From positions 1 to 6,724 of the forward strand of contig DCGO01000017.1 of assembly GCA_002314605.1 (NCBI GenBank): a stretch of DNA of 6,724 nucleotides, given 5' to 3'. This DNA is from Lentisphaeria bacterium UBA1776. Its GTDB lineage: Bacteria; Verrucomicrobiota; Lentisphaeria; Victivallales; Victivallaceae. A program made the translations under genes and the position numbers. Every line of letters begins with the position of its first letter. Within the stretch, counting starts at the first letter, position 1. The notes under the pieces are model-generated. The model had not been told where the DNA came from. It did not search any database and worked only from the letters and a program-made list of their open reading frames with translations. Below, one piece after another: positions 1 to 6,707 of this stretch.

Positions 1-155
1 GCCCCGTGTTGCCAAAGAATGGGGGCAGCATCGCTCTTTGTCCCGGTCAGGCGCTCGTGGCGGCACTGAAGGGCTTTGTGGCAAAGTTCCATGCGCGCAT
101 CGAAGATCTGCCAGAAGCGATCCAGATCCTTCTCGGCGGAAAGCCCGATGTCCAC
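1..155 (-). pseudogene. nrdD: Fragment of anaerobic ribonucleoside-triphosphate reductase, 5'-truncated and cut by the window edge
   Basis: One minus-strand frame from about 155 to the edge reads as the central part of class III ribonucleotide reductase. Seen: an acidic/aromatic stretch containing DLDRFWQIFDARMELCHKAL, then QCRHERL, then GTKSDAAPILWQHG running off the edge. From memory, oxygen-sensitive NrdD proteins have a matching block (FW..FDERLELCHRAL, CRHERL.GT.SD.APILWQ.GALARL) roughly in the middle of about 700 residues. NrdD makes deoxynucleotides in anaerobes using a glycyl radical installed by NrdG. The oddity is that the hundreds of residues expected before this block are missing. 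The frame stays open only to an in-frame TGA at 225-227, the residues between (for example LRWFVKN) do not look like NrdD, and no start codon with a ribosome binding site is present. The likely reading is a truncated gene or a rearrangement/assembly junction. The identification rests on about 50 residues recognised by eye. Confidence 0.6.
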
Positions 156-262
156 GTTTTTCACAAACCAACGAAGAACCAAAAAGAGAGATGATGCCTC
201 CCGACAAATTATTTCAAAACAGGATCAGAGATCTGCCGGGAACTTCCGCCGGAACCTCTGTT
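156..262. other. Non-coding spacer between the M55 gene and the nrdD fragment
   Basis: About 100 bases separate the M55 stop codon from the point where NrdD-like coding begins. All three minus-strand frames lack a plausible start. A GGGAGG at about 197-202 (minus strand) resembles a Shine-Dalgarno sequence, but no ATG, GTG or TTG lies at a sensible distance in the NrdD frame: the in-frame TTG is about 14 bases away and the GTG more than 30. No tRNA-like fold, repeat array or insertion-sequence end was recognised. Confidence 0.5.
226..260 (-). terminator. Weak inverted repeat after the operon, possible terminator
   Basis: Just downstream of the M55 stop codon, CAGAG (226-230) and CTCTG (256-260) form an outer stem. 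Inside it, CCGG (236-239) faces CCGG (249-252), with an asymmetric internal loop. On the minus strand the structure is followed after a few bases by TGTTTTG, which is a poor U tract. It sits where a terminator for the four-gene operon would be expected, but the stem is interrupted and short. Treat this as a candidate only. Confidence 0.25.
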
Positions 263-1045
263 TTATCCCCGCAGCCGGAAAAAGGCCTCTTCCACCGTGG
301 CAGCCGTCGCCTCGACCGTACGGTCGTCGCAAAGATCGGAAAAGAGTCCCCGCATGGGCTCCATCCTCTCCATGTACTCGATCCGAACCGTGGCCGGCGA
401 CAACTTGACCGGATGAAATTTTCCTGCTTTCAGCATGGCGATTGCTTCCATGGTTTTTTCCTGGATCAGCCGATGAGCATCGGCCGAAGCCAGCAACATG
501 GCTCCCTGCTGTGAAATGGAGGTCTTCACCTGACAGGTGACGACTTCCGGCAGAAAAGACTTCGCTTCGGCACAGAGTTTATCGCAGCCGCTGGTCATGA
601 TGACGGGGACATTGTACTCTCCGGCGATTGCCGTGTCAATGGCGAATTCCCCGGCTTTTTTCCCGTTCAGCCAGATATTCTGAATCTCTTTGGAAGTGTA
701 GGTATGCTCCAGATGCGCGCGCTGTGTTCCGGCCATTGCATGATACCCAAGCAGGATCATGCCGTCAGACCCTTCAATGTTGAAAAAACGTCTGTGAGGA
801 ACGGTTCCCTGCACGACCTTCACGCCGGGAATCAGCTGATCCCACAGCAGCGAGATTCCGCGGGCATGACCATCGCGCACGATCACCTCATCGGCACCGG
901 CATCGAAACAGGCCTGCGCGCAGGTGTTGATATCGGCGGTAAAATACCTGCGTCCCTCCTGAAGATGGGTGCCGTCCGATGTGACAAAAGAAGATCCGGT
1001 AATTCCGCTGATTCCTTCCATGTCGGCAAAAATATAGATTTTCAT
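263..1045 (-). CDS. M55 family zinc metallopeptidase (D-aminopeptidase DppA-like)
   Basis: This 260-residue cytoplasmic-type protein has the normal length for peptidase family M55. Family members studied, such as Bacillus subtilis DppA, are decameric zinc aminopeptidases that release D-amino acids from short peptides. Residues matching the family metal ligands are visible: D8 and E10 in FADMEGISG, H60 in VRDGH, H102 in LLGYHA and E133 in AGEFAID. The HLEHTYTS segment (111-118) is where the family places active-site groups. The proposed nucleophilic Cys of DppA (Cys115) has no obvious counterpart, since there is no Cys between residues 47 and 153. The ATG at 1045 is preceded by GGAGGAG (1053-1059), 7-9 bases away. 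The gene starts 15 bases after the isomerase stop, so the two are probably translated together. No signal peptide is present. The family call is firm. The D-aminopeptidase activity is not, because the neighbours handle sugars and no dipeptide transporter is present. Confidence 0.9.
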   Translation of the reverse strand: MKIYIFADMEGISGITGSSFVTSDGTHLQEGRRYFTADINTCAQACFDAGADEVIVRDGHARGISLLWDQLIPGVKVVQGTVPHRRFFNIEGSDGMILLGYHAMAGTQRAHLEHTYTSKEIQNIWLNGKKAGEFAIDTAIAGEYNVPVIMTSGCDKLCAEAKSFLPEVVTCQVKTSISQQGAMLLASADAHRLIQEKTMEAIAMLKAGKFHPVKLSPATVRIEYMERMEPMRGLFSDLCDDRTVEATAATVEEAFFRLRG

Positions 1046-1060
1046 TTTTCATCTCCTCCG

Positions 1061-2518
1061 TTAATCCGTGACTACAGTGTAGTCGATCCCGAAACTTTCC
1101 GCAATTTTGACCAGACTTCCGGCATGATGTCCGATTCCCAGCGCGAAGTGGTGTGTCGGGCCAGCCATGCACCAGCGTTTCAGGAAGGTGCGGATATCCG
1201 GTTTGAATTTTCCATGGGTATTGGTATTGCCGGTCGAGGGGATTGCACCGGGCATGGATTCCCCCTCGGCAATAATGAACTTGAACTTCCCGTCAGCCCC
1301 GATGCTGATACTGAGCATGGTGATGGGGCCGGTTTTGATGTTGAATTCGACCCCTGCCCCCATTCCCGGTTTACCATGGTATTTTTTCAGACTGCGGATG
1401 ACCGGTTTCCGGTCAGCAATATTCAGATGATGAGGTCCATCATGTCCCACCAGAACCGTATCATCCTTGAAATCGATGGGATGAAATTCGGCAAAACTGC
1501 CGCCGATTTCCAAGCGGTCCATGACCAGCATGGCAATGCAGGTCTTGATGTCGAATTCTCCGCACATGGGGAATCCCGCCCCCGTCAGCAGGGAATTCCC
1601 GATGATGAAATTCGTGACCAGTTTGCGCATTTCCGAGTCGGGCTGCGCTTCATAATAGTACGCAAATCCATCCAGACCGCGTTTTGTGATGAAACGCTCC
1701 AGCGCCACTCCGGCACGGGAGGCGGTAATCAGATCTTCCTGCTTCAGTTTTTCCGCAATGGGGTCGGCTCCAGGATCGGGAGTATCAAAGAAATCAAGGA
1801 TCCGTTTGGACATCTCCCTGACCGCAGGATCGTCCGACTGCAGTGCGGCATATTCCGCCATGATCTCGTCCGGCTCAACCGGATAAACGTGCGCGCCGAA
1901 AGCGGCGGTCACCGCTGCCGGATCGGTCTGCATGTCCAGCATGGTATTCAGCACGTGTCCCATGAGACCGAAACGGGCATTGCGCAAATCATGCCGGACA
2001 TGCGCGATGCGGCACCATTCTGCGATAGCACTGTCCGCCTGATCGTCGCCCTCCAGCGTGCCGATGATCACATCCGAAACAGGTTTTCCCATCCGGATGG
2101 CGACTCCGGTAAATTCCGGGACGGAACAAAGATCGTCATTACAAAGCTGGATATATGTCGTTCCTTTGGCATAATCCATGGCAGGAAGAGGCTGCAGCGC
2201 GAGCAGAACCACCGGGCATTGCATTTCGCGGACAATCATGCCGAATGTCGCACTGGTGGCATAGGTCACCATATCAATGAAAAGAAGATCCGGATCGGCG
2301 GCCTTTACCTGCGGCAGAACATCAAAGGCTTTTTCCGCATTATCAACCATCCCGAAATCCTGCACCACAACAGCATTGTCTTCCAGTTTGCGGATCAGGG
2401 TCTGCGTCTTTTTCTTCATCTCCTCCAGCAAGCCGGAAAACTGTTTCCAGTATGTATCCAATCCGACCGAAATCACCGCGACATTTCCAGTCAGCGGTCT
2501 GCGTCTTTTCACCTGCAT
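1061..2518 (-). CDS. L-arabinose/L-fucose isomerase superfamily sugar isomerase
   Basis: The 485-residue product looks like an aldose-ketose isomerase of the L-fucose/L-arabinose isomerase superfamily. These are metal-dependent (usually Mn2+) cytoplasmic enzymes that begin aldose catabolism. The N-terminal part (about residues 10-170) has alternating strand/helix texture expected of the Rossmann-like domains (GNVAVISVGLDTYW, PDLLFIDMVTYATSATFG). The C-terminal half carries the probable active site: E321 in CGEFDIKT, E344 in SFAEFHPIDF, the His-rich GHDGPHHL (H359, H363, H364), then GNTNTHGKF and GPTHHFALGIGHH (H456, H457, H464, H465). By spacing these correspond to the two Glu and two His that bind metal in AraA, though I cannot fix which His is the ligand. 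The ATG at 2518 has a long Shine-Dalgarno match, AGAGGTGAT (2522-2530). The substrate is undecided: L-arabinose, L-fucose, L-rhamnose or another sugar. An upstream rhamnosidase-like enzyme favours a deoxyhexose or pentose. No kinase or aldolase follows in the window. Confidence 0.85.
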   Translation of the reverse strand: MQVKRRRPLTGNVAVISVGLDTYWKQFSGLLEEMKKKTQTLIRKLEDNAVVVQDFGMVDNAEKAFDVLPQVKAADPDLLFIDMVTYATSATFGMIVREMQCPVVLLALQPLPAMDYAKGTTYIQLCNDDLCSVPEFTGVAIRMGKPVSDVIIGTLEGDDQADSAIAEWCRIAHVRHDLRNARFGLMGHVLNTMLDMQTDPAAVTAAFGAHVYPVEPDEIMAEYAALQSDDPAVREMSKRILDFFDTPDPGADPIAEKLKQEDLITASRAGVALERFITKRGLDGFAYYYEAQPDSEMRKLVTNFIIGNSLLTGAGFPMCGEFDIKTCIAMLVMDRLEIGGSFAEFHPIDFKDDTVLVGHDGPHHLNIADRKPVIRSLKKYHGKPGMGAGVEFNIKTGPITMLSISIGADGKFKFIIAEGESMPGAIPSTGNTNTHGKFKPDIRTFLKRWCMAGPTHHFALGIGHHAGSLVKIAESFGIDYTVVTD

Positions 2519-2539
2519 AAAATCACCTCTTTCTGTTTC

Positions 2540-2553
2540 AGGGATATATCCCT
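2540..2553. repeat. Perfect 14-bp palindrome in the intergenic gap
   Basis: AGGGATATATCCCT is its own reverse complement and lies in the 48-base gap between the glycosidase stop and the isomerase ribosome binding site. As RNA it could form only a five-pair stem with a four-base loop and has no U run, so it is not a convincing terminator. It could be an operator half-site pair, a processing or stability element, or chance. The flanking bases do not extend the symmetry. Confidence 0.6.
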
Positions 2554-2566
2554 CTATGTTATTGAT

Positions 2567-5500
2567 TCAAAGTGTTTCTGTCTTCTGTGATACAGCGGTT
2601 GCCCCGGAGGGCAAGCCCAAGGAAAAACGAATAAAGCAGTAGCCGGAGCGATACGGCGGCGGCACGCGTCCAATCACGTCCGGTTCGCGGCAGAAGGACA
2701 AGGGGGAAACTCGATAACATTCTCCCTCCTCCAAATGGTGCGGCCCCAGCGTATTCCGCAGCGAAGTCGTCAGCTTGAATTCAATTCGGTTGAGCCCTTT
2801 TTTCAAGTACGGCCCGACATGCCACGCATAGGGATCCCAGAAACAGCCGCCAAGATCCGCTCCGTTCAGTTTTAATTCGCAGGAATTGGCTCCCGCAAGT
2901 TCCACCCGTAGAGTCCTGTCGGGACACTCCTCTTCCTCCGTCAGTTCAAAGGTCTTTTCCAAGGTAAGTGTTCCGCTGAAAAAAGGCAGTCCGGAAGCAA
3001 GCAGGTCGGTAATATCCACCTGCGCCATCGTCAACGGTGCCCCCAAGGAGAAGGTTCCGTTATATCGAACCGCATTTTTTTCAAGCGTTTCAGTTTCTCC
3101 CTTGTGTCTGACGCGGAAATCCCCGTAAAGATAGATGCTTTCCAGTTCTGTCTCGAAGGTCAGTTTATTGCGTTCGGATTCAAATTTTTTTGCCGCATCG
3201 ACCGCTTTGTACACTAACTCCGGCTGCGTGTAACGGAGAGACATTCCAATCACGTTCCGTCCGATCTTCAGCTCCCCCGGCAGTTCAAGCCGCCGGAAAG
3301 CCCGGTCAAAAAGATAACCGAGATCTTTAACCGCAAACGGCTTTCCGTTCAGCGCAAACCGAAATCGTTCCGGCGTCTCCGCCACAAGCTGGATCGGGCG
3401 TTTGAAGTCACAATCTTCATCGCAGAAGAACTCAAATTCCAAATCAAGATCGCAGTCGCACCGCCGTGAAAGCAAGCGTGACTGCAAATCAATGACATCG
3501 CAATGCAGCCACGTCCCCCCGTCAATGCGGTAAGCACAGCGGTCAAGTGTCAGGATATTGCCGGAATAGCTCTTCAGTGTAAAACTCTCTTTCTGAAAAA
3601 GCGCCGGCGTTCCCGCATCGGGATCGCGTACCGTGAAAACCGGAAGTTCCGCCGGATCCGCCACGAAAAAACAGCCGTCGGAAGCCGGGGCAAAGGTGTA
3701 TGTGAACCGGAACGTTCTGTTTTCCTTTTTCACACCGGCCAGCACGGAAAGTCTGCCTGAGACCGGATCAAGGATATCAAGTTGCTCCGCCGTGCACGGC
3801 AGTTCGATCGTGACCCGTGCCGATTTCCGGTAACTGCGATTGACAAAATAGTAAAAGCGCCCGGAACGTCCGTCCAGTGTGACCGTGCGGCTCGTACTGA
3901 TCACACTCCCTGCGGAAACTCCGTTCTCCGTCACCACGACCCGGTCCGTCTGACTATCGGCGACCGCTTCCACTGCGGCATATTCCGAATGGAATGCGGG
4001 CAATGCACGGAACCATACGAGAAATTCGTGCGATGCAGGCTTTCCGTCAATCGTCAGCTCCCCGTCCTCATTCTGGTTCCGGACAACAAAAATCGTCCCG
4101 CCGTTCTGCTGAAAGACCGGCAATATCTCCGCCATTTTCGCCGAGAGGTTGCTCAGTTGCGGAACAATGACCGTATGATATTTTCCTCTGCCGATGCGGA
4201 TCTCGCCCCCCTCAACGCCCCCGATTTCATTGACGATATACTCATCGGCATAGTGATGACCGATCTGCAACTTATCCAATGCAAGCGTCGTCCGTTCCAG
4301 AGATTTTGAATACGTATCCAGCAAACTGTAATGTTCGTCTCCGGCATAGGCCTTCCACGCCGAAGAAATGGGATGAATGACAAGGACATCGACCTTCTGC
4401 TCTCCCTCCGCAAGGATCATCCCGATACGGGAAACGCTGTCCGTAAACTTGCGGTAATCTTTCCACCATGGCTGATGATAAAACGCACTGGCCGGATAAT
4501 CCCGCTTGCGAAGTCCGCGCAGCGTGTAACCTTCCAGATGCGGGCACAGAAAATTGATGCCGTGCGCCAACTGCTGGAGATAGATCCAGCGCATTCCAGA
4601 AAAATGACATCCCCAGCCGGTCATGGCAAAACTTTCGGTCATGATTTGCTTCTGCCCGAACTGTGCCGCGCTGGACACCAGCTGTATCGCAGCAACTTCC
4701 GATGCCGGGATACGCCCCAGATGATCCACCCCGGGGATATGGTAATAGCGGTACTGCGGCATGACGGCGCCGCTGCTGCTGATCTGAATCTGACACGTTT
4801 CCTCCTGAACATGATGCCCGGTGATCTCCCAGCCGTGCGCATCGCACCAGTCCCGGATCTGCTTCATGAAGTTCTGTGTAAAAAGTCTCGCGCAGAGACC
4901 CCAGAACCGGATGCGCATGGCTCCGCTTTCCGGCATGCTGATAAATAACTGCGGAAGTTCAACAAGAAGTTCGCGGCCGTATGCCTTCCGATATTCTTCT
5001 TCCAGTACGAACGACCACAGCAGCCCCTTGCGGCTCAACTGGGGTTCATCGGTGAAAATGCCGCGCAGATTCTTCAACAACGCTTTGGGGAGCGTGTCGT
5101 AATAGCGCTGGTGAGTGACGCGCAAAAATTTCGCCACGACTTTCGGGTTCAGATTGTCCACGTAGTAGGGATTTACCTCAAAGAAACAGCGCAGAACATT
5201 TCCGGTTGTCTTGCCCGGAAGTTCGCGCCCCAGCAGGGTTTTCCCGTCGGAAGTATAGAATGCGATCGTGTTTTCGCGCCCCGCGACCTCCGCAGCGTCA
5301 AGGATCTCATGCCGCAGATATTTCTGCTGGTATTCAAGCCCGAGTCCGTTGACCAATCCGCCACCAAAACCGGAAGGCCAGCCGTTTTCGTCGTAGAGCC
5401 AGGCCTGCATTCCTAGTTTCCCCGCCTCTTCCAGACAGACGGAAACACAATCCATCCATTTCGGAGAAAGATATTCCGTCTGGAGTCCCCCGCGGGCGTG

Positions 5501-5638
5501 CATGAAAAACCCGCCCAGCCCTGCTTCATGCATCATCCGGATCTGACGGCGCAGTTCCTCCGGATCCAGATTGTCGTTCCAACTCCAGAACGGAGCAGGA
5601 CGGTATGAATTGTCAACCGATACAGGATGCAGATTCAT
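2567..5638 (-). CDS. Large glycoside hydrolase, GH106 (alpha-L-rhamnosidase)-like
   Basis: The 1,023-residue protein resembles the glycosyl hydrolase 106 group, whose characterised members remove terminal alpha-L-rhamnose from plant polysaccharides and glycosides. The N-terminus carries the barrel signature: APFWSWND (15-22), a helix RRQIRMMHEAGLGGFFMHAR (30-49) and WLYDENGWPSGFGGG (80-94). Candidate catalytic acids are E198 in IFTDEPQL and E335 in MTESFAMTGWG. A second alpha/beta domain follows (about 410-530, with VDVLVIHP). The last 350 or so residues are beta-rich and include a jelly-roll-like module near the end (CELKLNGADLGG, then WHVGPYLKKGLNRIEF). No signal peptide or membrane segment is present, unlike most secreted relatives, suggesting action on imported oligosaccharides. 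An in-frame GTG at 5650 is possible, but GGAG at 5645-5648 lies 6 bases before the ATG at 5638, which is chosen. It begins 15 bases after the SGNH stop. Substrate specificity cannot be read from the sequence; such paralogues are often uncharacterised. Confidence 0.82.
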   Translation of the reverse strand: MNLHPVSVDNSYRPAPFWSWNDNLDPEELRRQIRMMHEAGLGGFFMHARGGLQTEYLSPKWMDCVSVCLEEAGKLGMQAWLYDENGWPSGFGGGLVNGLGLEYQQKYLRHEILDAAEVAGRENTIAFYTSDGKTLLGRELPGKTTGNVLRCFFEVNPYYVDNLNPKVVAKFLRVTHQRYYDTLPKALLKNLRGIFTDEPQLSRKGLLWSFVLEEEYRKAYGRELLVELPQLFISMPESGAMRIRFWGLCARLFTQNFMKQIRDWCDAHGWEITGHHVQEETCQIQISSSGAVMPQYRYYHIPGVDHLGRIPASEVAAIQLVSSAAQFGQKQIMTESFAMTGWGCHFSGMRWIYLQQLAHGINFLCPHLEGYTLRGLRKRDYPASAFYHQPWWKDYRKFTDSVSRIGMILAEGEQKVDVLVIHPISSAWKAYAGDEHYSLLDTYSKSLERTTLALDKLQIGHHYADEYIVNEIGGVEGGEIRIGRGKYHTVIVPQLSNLSAKMAEILPVFQQNGGTIFVVRNQNEDGELTIDGKPASHEFLVWFRALPAFHSEYAAVEAVADSQTDRVVVTENGVSAGSVISTSRTVTLDGRSGRFYYFVNRSYRKSARVTIELPCTAEQLDILDPVSGRLSVLAGVKKENRTFRFTYTFAPASDGCFFVADPAELPVFTVRDPDAGTPALFQKESFTLKSYSGNILTLDRCAYRIDGGTWLHCDVIDLQSRLLSRRCDCDLDLEFEFFCDEDCDFKRPIQLVAETPERFRFALNGKPFAVKDLGYLFDRAFRRLELPGELKIGRNVIGMSLRYTQPELVYKAVDAAKKFESERNKLTFETELESIYLYGDFRVRHKGETETLEKNAVRYNGTFSLGAPLTMAQVDITDLLASGLPFFSGTLTLEKTFELTEEEECPDRTLRVELAGANSCELKLNGADLGGCFWDPYAWHVGPYLKKGLNRIEFKLTTSLRNTLGPHHLEEGECYRVSPLSFCREPDVIGRVPPPYRSGYCFIRFSLGLPSGATAVSQKTETL

Positions 5639-5644
5639 TTTGCT

Positions 5645-5648
5645 CTCC
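5645..5648 (-). promoter_or_regulatory. Ribosome binding site fixing the glycosidase start
   Basis: GGAG lies 6 bases upstream of the ATG at 5636-5638 and overlaps the alternative in-frame GTG (5648-5650). The GTG itself has no equivalent site at a good distance. This supports the shorter protein, which also begins nearer the conserved APFWSW motif. Confidence 0.7.
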
Positions 5649-5653
5649 ACGTC

Positions 5654-6691
5654 CTATTTTGCGAGGATCTCTCTTACTTTCTTTTCCAAGGCATCGGCAA
5701 AACGCCTCATGCCAAGATCATTCGGGTGTACCGTATCAATGTAGCACTCCGGATAATCCGCCCCCAATACGGAAAGTCCGTCGAGAAAATCCGTCCCGGC
5801 ATTCCGGTGCGTCCGGGTGAAAAGCCGATGAAATTCCGAATCCGGCTTTTCCCGGGGAAAGGCCAAATGCGAAACGGAAAGGACCGGTACATGAGGATGC
5901 GCCTCGCGCAGAATCTTCACAAACGCAGGCAACGTCGTACCAAGCTGGGCAGGAGAAACGTTGGCATCATAACTCACAATATAGAGCCGCGGATCCCGGA
6001 TTGATGCTAACATCTCCGCGACGGAAGCCTCTCCCCGGCCGGAGCCGGCGAATCCATAATTCAAAACCGGCATATTCAATCTGCGGGAGAGGATGTTGGA
6101 AAGGGACAATCCCGGACGCGATGCGCAGCAGCCGTGCTCAATGGAAGTCCCGTAAAGCACAATAGGCCGCTCATCCGCCCAGGGCGCGGGCTTCCCGAAT
6201 GCCGCCCCTTCGTTGAATCCGATGCCGAAATCAAGCACCTCCGCATACAGAGGAAAGTGGAGTTTGTAATCGTGCATGACACAGTCACTTTCCGGATTGT
6301 CCAGCAAGGTCGCAACATATTCACACTCCGGAAATCCAATCTCGTCGAAATTGAGTCTTGAGACTGCGGAATAAACATTGTCGCAATAAAGGTCGAATCC
6401 GACGCGGCTGTATGTCATGATGTCGGCATTATTGTTGATGACGCGTGCCCTGACCCGGATCTGGATCTTTGCGGCATCCGTGCGGAAACGCAGAAGCCCT
6501 CCGGTCGCTTCGTTGGCAAGAATATCGACTTTCGACGGAAGCGCAGAAGATTGCGGCAAGCGCCGGAATGCTCCACCCGGGCTGCGCCAGTAGAAACCGT
6601 CCAGAATAAACCGCGGGTCATCCGCAGAGAAAAAAACCTCCGTACCGGCCTTTTCCGCTTCCACAGCCATATACTGATCTATCTTTTCCAA
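5654..6691 (-). CDS. SGNH/GDSL hydrolase with N-terminal beta domain
   Basis: This 345-residue protein matches the two-domain SGNH hydrolases with a beta-sandwich N-terminal domain (about 15-165) and a C-terminal GDSL_3-type esterase domain (about 175-345). Such enzymes typically cleave acetyl or other acyl esters, often on glycans. Catalytic blocks are visible: GTSIEHG with Ser183 as nucleophile, NYGFAGSG with Gly216 as the oxyanion-hole position, YDANVSP with Asn244 replacing the more usual GxND context, and DTVHPNDLG with Asp319 and His322. No signal peptide is seen, so it is probably cytoplasmic. The TTG at 6691 is chosen because AGAAGGAGG sits 7 bases upstream. The same frame is open to the window edge (a further TTG at 6724), and an ATG at 6670 is an alternative without a good ribosome binding site. 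It is the first gene seen in the operon, 15 bases before the glycosidase, consistent with deacylation ahead of glycosidic cleavage. The substrate is unknown. Confidence 0.85.
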   Translation of the reverse strand: MEKIDQYMAVEAEKAGTEVFFSADDPRFILDGFYWRSPGGAFRRLPQSSALPSKVDILANEATGGLLRFRTDAAKIQIRVRARVINNNADIMTYSRVGFDLYCDNVYSAVSRLNFDEIGFPECEYVATLLDNPESDCVMHDYKLHFPLYAEVLDFGIGFNEGAAFGKPAPWADERPIVLYGTSIEHGCCASRPGLSLSNILSRRLNMPVLNYGFAGSGRGEASVAEMLASIRDPRLYIVSYDANVSPAQLGTTLPAFVKILREAHPHVPVLSVSHLAFPREKPDSEFHRLFTRTHRNAGTDFLDGLSVLGADYPECYIDTVHPNDLGMRRFADALEKKVREILAK

Positions 6692-6698
6692 ACCGAAA

Positions 6699-6707
6699 CC
6701 TCCTTCT
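6699..6707 (-). promoter_or_regulatory. Strong ribosome binding site for a TTG start
   Basis: AGAAGGAGG (minus strand, 6707 down to 6699) contains a full GGAGG core. It leaves 7 bases to the TTG at 6689-6691. No ATG or GTG lies nearby at a suitable spacing, so this site is the main evidence that the SGNH hydrolase starts with TTG. Confidence 0.75.

Noticed and set aside
6..514. Plus-strand open frames near the left edge
   Set aside because: They are antisense to the NrdD-like fragment and the M55 gene. The minus-strand translation gives recognisable protein motifs and the plus-strand ones do not.
2540..2553. The palindrome as a rho-independent terminator
   Set aside because: The stem is five pairs with an AT-only loop and is followed by a purine-rich stretch, not by a U tract.
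704..2590. A 628-codon open frame on the plus strand
   Set aside because: It runs antisense across the isomerase, the gene boundaries and part of the M55 gene, has no recognisable motifs, and is rich in His, Arg, Ile and Phe as expected from the reverse complement of GC-biased codons. No ribosome binding site supports it.
3782..4948. Several plus-strand frames of 175-205 codons inside the glycosidase gene
   Set aside because: They are shadows of a continuous, motif-bearing minus-strand gene, with no start signals or recognisable domains.
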